Assembly (NCBI GenBank): GCA_031181105.1
Contig: JAPSLD010000009.1
Coordinates: 1 to 32,931, forward strand
From: Isoptericola sp.
GTDB lineage: Bacteria; Actinomycetota; Actinomycetes; Actinomycetales; Cellulomonadaceae
Direction of reading: 5' to 3'
DNA: 32,931 bases
The translations under genes were made by a program, and so were the position numbers. The first letter of the stretch is position 1. Each line of letters opens with the position of its first letter. This document shows positions 28,064 through 32,931 of this stretch, piece by piece. The notes beneath the pieces are model-generated. The model was not told where the DNA came from and did not search any database. It worked only from the letters and a program-made list of their open reading frames with translations.

Positions 28064-28564
28064 TCAGAGCGGCGGGCGTGGCGTGCCGGTGAACACGAAC
28101 CGCCGGTACATGACGTACCGGAACGCGGTGCCCAGCACGAGCCCGACGCCGTTGGCCGAGACGTTGTCCGCGAGCGGGGACCTCAGGTCGAGAACGTAGT
28201 GCGAGACCGCGAGGCAGCCCACGGCGATGGCCATGCCGCCGACGTTCACCAGCACGAACAGGGCGAGCTCACGGCCGCGGCTGCGGGTGCGCTGCCGCGA
28301 GAACGTCCAGTACCGGTTGCCGAGCCAGGCGACGAGCGTCGCCACGGCCACGGACACGACCTTGGCCGTGAGCGGCTTGTGCTCGAGCAGCTCGCCCGGG
28401 CCGAACCGCAGCAGGTTGAACACCCCGATGTCGACCAGGAAGGCGAGCAGGCCGACCGAGCCGAAGCGCGCGAGCTCGGCCAGGCGTCCGCCCAGGACTC
28501 CCGTCCGCGGCAGCCCGGCGGGACGTCCGGCGCGGGTCGCGGACGGCGGCGTGGGGCTCGGCAT
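28064..28564 (-). CDS. GtrA-family membrane protein
   Basis: A 166-residue integral membrane protein of the GtrA family, whose members are thought to move polyprenyl-linked sugars across the membrane or to assist cell-wall and teichoic-acid glycosylation. Four helices can be seen: LARFGSVGLLAFLVDIGVFNLL (about 31-53), AKVVSVAVATLVAWLGNRYWTF, LALFVLVNVGGMAIAVGCLAVSHYVL, and ANGVGLVLGTAFRYVMYRRFVF at the end. The NRYWTF and FRYVMYRRFVF motifs are characteristic of the family. The ATG at 28564 follows a TAGGGT -10 box by six bases, so it has its own leaderless promoter in the 29-bp gap after the ROK gene. No glycosyltransferase is adjacent to reveal its sugar. Confidence 0.92.
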   Translation of the reverse strand: MPSPTPPSATRAGRPAGLPRTGVLGGRLAELARFGSVGLLAFLVDIGVFNLLRFGPGELLEHKPLTAKVVSVAVATLVAWLGNRYWTFSRQRTRSRGRELALFVLVNVGGMAIAVGCLAVSHYVLDLRSPLADNVSANGVGLVLGTAFRYVMYRRFVFTGTPRPPL

Positions 28565-28570
28565 ACCGCA

Positions 28571-28576
28571 ACCCTA
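28571..28576 (-). promoter_or_regulatory. -10 box for leaderless gtrA-like transcript
   Basis: TAGGGT on the minus strand, 6 nt before the ATG at 28564, inside the 29-bp gap after the ROK gene. Confidence 0.6.
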
Positions 28577-28593
28577 TCGGCGGCGGCCGGCCG

Positions 28594-29814
28594 TCATGCG
28601 CCCGGGAGCCGCAGGGTGTGCACCGCCGACTGGATGGCGGTCGCGGCGGCGCCGCGCGCCCACGCGACGAACCCCGAGTCGTCGACGTGCAGCGTGACGG
28701 GCGTAGCCTCCGGGTCGCGGTCGGCCTCGAGCTGCGCGCGCGCCGCTCGGCCGGCCACGTCCCAGAGCCCGAGCCCCTCGCCCGAGAGCACGATCGTGTC
28801 CACGAGCGCGAGGTTCGCGATGTACCCGAGCAGCCGGCCGAGCGCGCGGCCGGCCGCGTCCGTCACGGCCACCACCTCGGGGACTCCCGCGGCCGCGAGC
28901 CGCAGCACCTCGTCGTAGGTCACGGCCCTGCCGAGCGCCCGCGTGACCGACGCGACGATGCTGGGCGACGCCAGCATCGCCGACGAGCAGCCCACGTGAC
29001 CGTCGAGGCACCGCGGACCGCCGGGGTCGAGCGGCACGTGCCCGCCCAGGCCGAGGCCGGTGTCCGGGGTGACGACGACGCGGTCGTCGACCACGAGCCC
29101 GTAGCCGACGCCGGCGCCGACCGTCACGACCGCGAACGAGCGGGCGTCGCGGGCCGGGCCGAACCACAGCTCGGCCGTGGTCAGCGCGGTGACGTCGTTC
29201 TCGACCGTCGTGGGCAGCGACGTCGCCTGCTCGAGCCGGTCGGCGAACGGCACGGCCCGCCAGCCGAGGAACGGGGCGCGGGTCACCACGCGGCCGCCCT
29301 CGACCTTGCCGCCCACGCTCACCCCGAGCCCGGCCAGCGGGGCCGGCCCCGGCTCACCGCGGGTCTGACGACCGGTCCCGCCGTCCTGCGCCCCGTCCAG
29401 CGTGGCCACGAGCTCCGTCACCAGGTCGGCGAGCACGCGGACGACGGTGCCGACGTCGTGGTCGGGGAGCGTGCGCTGGGCGCTCGCCAGCGGCGTGGCC
29501 CGCAGGTCGGTCACGACGGCGAACACGGCGTCGCCCGTGACCTTCGCGCCCGCGAACCGGGCGGCGTCGACCCGTGCGTCGAGCGGCCTCGTCGGGCGGC
29601 CGGTGGCCCCCTGCTCGGCAGCGGACTCCACGAACAGCCCGCGCTCGAGGAACGGCTTGCTCAGCCGGGTCAGGCTGGCCGGCGACAGGTCGAGCCGCCG
29701 GCCGAGCTCCGCCCGCGAGATCGGCCCGTGCACGAGGACGAGGCGCGCGAGCTCGCCCGACGTCGTCCCGGGGGAGGGCGTCGTCGCAGGCAGGGCCGGG
29801 GTTGAGCGTGGCAC
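28594..29814 (-). CDS. ROK-family transcriptional regulator of the alpha-galactoside locus
   Basis: A 406-residue ROK protein. The N-terminal winged helix-turn-helix (about 16-75, LVLVHGPISRAELGRRLDLSPASLTRLSKPFLERGLF) marks it as a repressor rather than a sugar kinase. The rest has the ROK fold: LAGLGVSVGGKVEGGRVV, ENDVTALTTAELWFG with the Asp that is catalytic in kinases, and VVTVGAGVGYGLVVDD. Two usual motifs are altered. The ExGH sugar/zinc motif reads GLGLGGHVPL, without Glu, and the CxCGxxGC zinc motif reads CLDGHVGC, with Asp for the second Cys. The GTG at 29814 was preferred over an upstream ATG at 29886, which lies beyond the divergent promoter. It is transcribed divergently from the GH36 alpha-galactosidase, its likely target. 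Confidence 0.92.
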   Translation of the reverse strand: MPRSTPALPATTPSPGTTSGELARLVLVHGPISRAELGRRLDLSPASLTRLSKPFLERGLFVESAAEQGATGRPTRPLDARVDAARFAGAKVTGDAVFAVVTDLRATPLASAQRTLPDHDVGTVVRVLADLVTELVATLDGAQDGGTGRQTRGEPGPAPLAGLGVSVGGKVEGGRVVTRAPFLGWRAVPFADRLEQATSLPTTVENDVTALTTAELWFGPARDARSFAVVTVGAGVGYGLVVDDRVVVTPDTGLGLGGHVPLDPGGPRCLDGHVGCSSAMLASPSIVASVTRALGRAVTYDEVLRLAAAGVPEVVAVTDAAGRALGRLLGYIANLALVDTIVLSGEGLGLWDVAGRAARAQLEADRDPEATPVTLHVDDSGFVAWARGAAATAIQSAVHTLRLPGA

Positions 29815-29840
29815 CCGCTCATTCTCCCAGGAACGGGCCG

Positions 29841-29870
29841 TTGACACGCGGGTTATTTCCGCTGTAGAAA
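29841..29870 (+). promoter_or_regulatory. Promoter of the alpha-galactosidase gene
   Basis: A perfect -35 box TTGACA (29841-29846), an 18-bp spacer, and TAGAAA (29865-29870) as -10 box. The ATG at 29878 is 7 nt further, with no Shine-Dalgarno sequence, so the message is probably leaderless. This is the best sigma-70-type promoter in the window. Confidence 0.8.
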
Positions 29871-29876
29871 AAAACC
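29851..29876. promoter_or_regulatory. Probable ROK operator over the -10 box
   Basis: GGTTATTTCC and GAAAAAAACC are imperfect inverted arms (8 of 10 pairs) around a 6-bp centre, covering the -10 box and start point. The AT-rich half-sites resemble those of NagC/Mlc-type ROK repressors. Confidence 0.55.
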
Positions 29877-29877
29877 C

Positions 29878-32013
29878 ATGCAGCACTCAGCCGTGCTCCA
29901 CCTGCGCAACGGGGGCACCAGCGTCGTCGTCGACGCCCGCGACCACCCGCTCCCCGTGATCGTCTGGTGGGGGGCCGACCTCGGCGACCTCACCGAGGTC
30001 GAGCTCGAGGACCTCGCGACCGCGGCCCGGCCGCAGCGCGTCTCCGGCGGCATCGACGAGCCGGCCCCGCTCACCCTGCTGCCGCAGGAGTCCTCCGGCT
30101 GGTTCGGCACGCCGGGACTGACCGGCCACCGGCCGGGTGGCAGCGGGTTCTCGACGCTCCTGCGGACCCGCGACCTCGAGGCCTCCGGGCGCGCGGGCCG
30201 GCTCACCGCCGTCGTCGTCCGGGCCGCCGACGACGAGGCCGGGCTCGCCGCCGACCTCGAGCTCGAGGTCACGGACGCGGGACTGCTGCGTCAGCGCGTC
30301 ACGCTGACCAACCTCGCCGACGACGTGTACGAGCTCCAGGCCCTGGGCCTCACCTTCCCCCTGCCCGCGGGCGCCGACGAGCTCGCCGACACCACAGGCC
30401 GTCACCTGCGCGAGCGGTCGCCCCAGCGGCACGCGTTCACCGTCGGCACGCACGTCCGCGAGAGCCGCCGCGGCCGGCCGGGCGCCGACGCCAGCCTGCT
30501 GCTGCTCGCGGGCCGCCGGGGCTTCGGCTTCGAGCGCGGGCTCGCGCACGGCGTGCACGTCGCCTGGAGCGGGAACCACCGGCTCCTCGCCGAGCGCACC
30601 CCGACGTCGGAGTCCTTCCTGTGGGCGGGGGAGCTCCTCGCACCCGGCGAGGTCGTGCTCGGCGCCGGGGAGTCCTACCGCACGCCGTGGGCGCTGGGCT
30701 CGTGGGGCGACGGTCTCGACGAGCTGGCGCGCCGGTTCCACGACGAGCTGCGCGGCCGCCCGCACCACCCGCGCCGTCCCCGCCCGGTCACGCTCAACAC
30801 GTGGGAGGCGGTCTACTTCGACCAGAGCCTCGAGCGGCTCGCGGCGCTGGCCGAGCGCGCCGCCGCCGTCGGGGTCGAGCGGTTCGTGCTCGACGACGGG
30901 TGGTTCCGCGGGCGCCGCGACGACACCGCCGGGCTCGGCGACTGGTACGTCGACGAGACGGTGTGGCCCGACGGCCTCGGCCCGCTGATCGACGTCGTGC
31001 GCGGCCACGGCATGGAGTTCGGCCTCTGGGTCGAGCCCGAGATGGTCAACCTCGACTCCGACCTCGCCCGGGCCCACCCGGACTGGATCCTGCGCGGGCG
31101 GTCGGAGCTGCCCGTTCCCGCCCGCCAGCAGCACGTGCTCGACCTGTCGCGCCACGACGTGCAGACGTACCTGCTCGAACGCCTCGACGCGCTGCTCACC
31201 GAGCACGACGTCGCGTACCTCAAGTGGGACCACAACCGCGACCTGCTCGAGGCCGGCTCCGCCGACGACGGCCGCGCCCGCGTGCACGAGAACGTCGAGG
31301 CGCTCTACGGGCTGCTCGACGAGCTCCGGCGTCGCCACCCGAACCTGGAGATCGAGTCCTGCGCGTCCGGCGGCGCACGCGTCGACCTGGGGATCCTCGA
31401 GCGCACCGACCGCGTGTGGACCTCCGACACGCTCGACCCCGTCGAGCGCCTGCAGATCCAGCGGTGGACCGGCCTGCTCCTGCCGCCCGAGCTCATGGGT
31501 GCGCACCTGACCTCGCCCACGGTCCACTCGACCGGCCGCACCGTCGCGCTCGACCTCTCCGCCGGCGTGGCGCTGCCCGGCCACCTCGGCATCGAGTGGG
31601 ACCTCACGACGCTCGACGCCGCCGGCCTGGCCGACGTCGCCGCATGGGTCGCGCTGCACAAGCGGTACCGCGACCTGCTGCACTCGGGCGTCGTCGTCAA
31701 CGCCGACACCCCGCCGGACCGCGACGTGCGCGGCGTCGTCGCGCGCGGGCGCGACCGGGCGGTGGTCACGTACACGCAGGTGACGACGTCGGTCACCTAC
31801 CCGCCCGGACGGTTCACGGTGCCGGGGCTGGACCCCGACCGCCGGTACACCGTGCGCGTCGTGGCCGGCAGCGTGGACGAGGGACCGGGCCAGTCCCCGC
31901 TGGCGTGGGCGCGACGCCCCGTCACGCTGACGGGCCGCCAGCTCGGCCGGGTCGGGCTGCAGGCGCCGGTCCTGCACCCGGGCCGGCTCGTCGTCCTCGA
32001 GCTCACGTCGTAG
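29878..32013 (+). CDS. GH36 alpha-galactosidase
   Basis: A 711-residue family 36 glycoside hydrolase that releases alpha-linked galactose from melibiose, raffinose and related oligosaccharides. The N-terminal beta-sandwich (about 1-300) is followed by the barrel beginning PVTLNTWEAVYFDQSLERL. The catalytic nucleophile is Asp451 in VAYLKWDHNRD, and the acid/base is Asp517 in RVWTSDTLDP. Other family marks are LDDGWFRGRRDD, GLWVEPEMVN and EIESCASGGARVDLGIL. There is no signal peptide, so it acts on imported sugars in the cytosol. Codons from the ATG at 29878 are supported by the leaderless promoter. A binding-lipoprotein gene follows after 41 bp, so both belong to an uptake operon that continues beyond the window. 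Confidence 0.96.
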   Translation: MQHSAVLHLRNGGTSVVVDARDHPLPVIVWWGADLGDLTEVELEDLATAARPQRVSGGIDEPAPLTLLPQESSGWFGTPGLTGHRPGGSGFSTLLRTRDLEASGRAGRLTAVVVRAADDEAGLAADLELEVTDAGLLRQRVTLTNLADDVYELQALGLTFPLPAGADELADTTGRHLRERSPQRHAFTVGTHVRESRRGRPGADASLLLLAGRRGFGFERGLAHGVHVAWSGNHRLLAERTPTSESFLWAGELLAPGEVVLGAGESYRTPWALGSWGDGLDELARRFHDELRGRPHHPRRPRPVTLNTWEAVYFDQSLERLAALAERAAAVGVERFVLDDGWFRGRRDDTAGLGDWYVDETVWPDGLGPLIDVVRGHGMEFGLWVEPEMVNLDSDLARAHPDWILRGRSELPVPARQQHVLDLSRHDVQTYLLERLDALLTEHDVAYLKWDHNRDLLEAGSADDGRARVHENVEALYGLLDELRRRHPNLEIESCASGGARVDLGILERTDRVWTSDTLDPVERLQIQRWTGLLLPPELMGAHLTSPTVHSTGRTVALDLSAGVALPGHLGIEWDLTTLDAAGLADVAAWVALHKRYRDLLHSGVVVNADTPPDRDVRGVVARGRDRAVVTYTQVTTSVTYPPGRFTVPGLDPDRRYTVRVVAGSVDEGPGQSPLAWARRPVTLTGRQLGRVGLQAPVLHPGRLVVLELTS

Positions 32014-32054
32014 CCGCACGACCCTCCCGCACCACCTAGCGCAAGGAGGCGCAG

Positions 32055-32931
32055 ATGCACGTCCACCCACCCCGGCGCCGCGGCCCGCTCGCCGCGACCG
32101 CCGCCGTCGCGCTCGCCGCGGGGCTCGCCGCGTGCGCGCCCGCGGACGCCGACGGCGTCGTCGAGCTGGACTTCTTCCAGTTCAAGGGCGAGGCCGTCGG
32201 TGCCTTCGACGAGATCATCGCGGAGTTCGAGGCGCAGAACCCGGACATCCGCGTCGTCCAGAACGCGGCACCGGACGCGGACACCGCGATCCGCACGCTG
32301 CTGGTCAAGGACAAGACGCCCGACGTCATCACTCTCAACGGCGCGCGGCCGTACGGGCAGCTCGCCGAGGCCGGCGTCTTCCACGACTTCACGGGCGACC
32401 CGCTCCTCGAGCGCATCAACCCCGCCGTGCAGGAGGTCGTCGCCGACCTCGGGACGTTCGAGGACGAGGTGAGCTCCCTCGGCTACGTGAGCAACGCGGA
32501 CGGCATCATCTACAACCGCGCGATCTTCGCCGACCACGGCCTCGAGCCGCCGACCACGTGGGACGAGCTCATCGAGGTCTGCGAGACGCTCGAGGCCGCC
32601 GGCGTCACGCCCTTCTACGGCACCCTCGCCGACGCGTGGACGGCGCTGCCCGCGTTCAACGGCATCGGGGCCTACGCGGCCCAGGACGGGTTCTTCGAGA
32701 CGATGCGCGAGCAGGGCACCGACACGGGGCCGGGCTCGGCCGCGTCGTTCGAGCAGGACTACGCGCAGACGCTCGAGCGGCTCGCCCAGCTCTACTCCTT
32801 CGCGCAGGACGGCTACCGCGGCCGCGCCTACGACGACGGGAACGCGGCGTTCGCGGCCGGGGAGTCCGCGATGCTCCTGCAGGGGGTGTGGGCGCTCGCA
32901 CCGATCAAGGAGAACAACCCCGACATCGACG
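32055..32931 (+). CDS. Sugar-binding lipoprotein of an ABC importer, 3' end missing
   Basis: The first 292 residues of an extracellular solute-binding protein (family 1, MsmE-like). The ATG at 32055 has AAGGAGG five bases upstream. The signal peptide is short and Arg-rich, with lipobox LAAC and Cys27 as the lipidated residue. The mature part starts VVELDFFQFKGEAVGAFDEIIAEFEAQNPDIRVV, which is the family pattern, and continues through GYVSNADGIIYNRAIF, PPTTWDELIEVCETLEAAGVTPFYG and AAFAAGESAMLLQGVWAL. The frame is open to the window edge. Lying behind the GH36 gene, it most likely captures raffinose-type alpha-galactosides, and permease genes are expected next. It is only distantly similar to the cellobiose-binding protein in this window. 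Confidence 0.93.
   Translation, partial: MHVHPPRRRGPLAATAAVALAAGLAACAPADADGVVELDFFQFKGEAVGAFDEIIAEFEAQNPDIRVVQNAAPDADTAIRTLLVKDKTPDVITLNGARPYGQLAEAGVFHDFTGDPLLERINPAVQEVVADLGTFEDEVSSLGYVSNADGIIYNRAIFADHGLEPPTTWDELIEVCETLEAAGVTPFYGTLADAWTALPAFNGIGAYAAQDGFFETMREQGTDTGPGSAASFEQDYAQTLERLAQLYSFAQDGYRGRAYDDGNAAFAAGESAMLLQGVWALAPIKENNPDID

Overview
The window is very GC-rich with dense, tightly packed genes. It carries a WhiB1-type iron-sulfur regulator, a PdtaS-like kinase, an actinobacterial DUF2505 protein and many TANNNT-driven leaderless starts. This points to an actinobacterium. The cello-oligosaccharide locus under a perfect CebR/CelR-type box and the alpha-galactoside locus suggest a plant-polymer degrader, probably Micrococcales and perhaps near Cellulomonas. 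The genus is inference. No tRNA, rRNA, CRISPR array, insertion sequence or prophage was seen. No gene-free stretch exceeds 300 bases; the longest are 23475-23726, 15330-15555 and 1750-1966, and their contents are listed as features.

Layout. 1-105 (-): 5' end of an unidentified gene that runs off the left edge. 234-1749 (-): aldo/keto reductase and BioY biotin transporter. 1967-6288: a PAS-AraC regulator divergent from bifunctional proline catabolic PutA. 6487-12748 (-): a complete cellobiose/cello-oligosaccharide module, transcribed in the order binding lipoprotein, two permeases, GH1 beta-glucosidase, CebR-type LacI repressor. Its promoter carries a perfect and a degenerate LacI-family box. 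12925-15329: DUF2505 protein, a divergent PdtaS-like kinase, and WhiB1; the pdtaS/whiB1 pairing is also known from Mycobacterium. 15475-25810: a small membrane protein on +, then on - a histidine kinase, a NarL-type regulator, a MacB/FtsX-like ABC exporter and a very large three-ATPase FtsK/EssC-like membrane protein. 25980-28564: OmpR/EnvZ-type two-component pair and a convergent GtrA protein. 28594-32931: ROK repressor divergent from GH36 alpha-galactosidase and a truncated sugar-binding lipoprotein, the start of an alpha-galactoside uptake operon.

How the parts work together. In the cello locus the imported disaccharide would be split by the GH1 enzyme and would release the repressor. In the alpha-galactoside locus the ROK protein probably acts on a leaderless promoter that overlaps a GGTT-rich inverted repeat. 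The NarL regulator and its kinase probably control the ABC exporter through the inverted repeat at 23613-23630, which lies beyond a hairpin terminator.

The most unusual DNA-level feature is a set of short tandem repeats at gene 3' ends, often containing the stop codon: 15 bp x3 at bioY, 20 bp x4 at the AraC gene, 90 bp x2 between putA and cebR, 20 bp x3 at pdtaS, and a 33-bp-spaced duplication at the OmpR-partner kinase. The two 20-bp arrays belong to one family with the core GAGGTAGC. The most unusual protein-level feature is the EssC-like ATPase, with no secretion substrate gene in sight and a reading frame that continues about 170 codons antisense to a membrane-protein gene.
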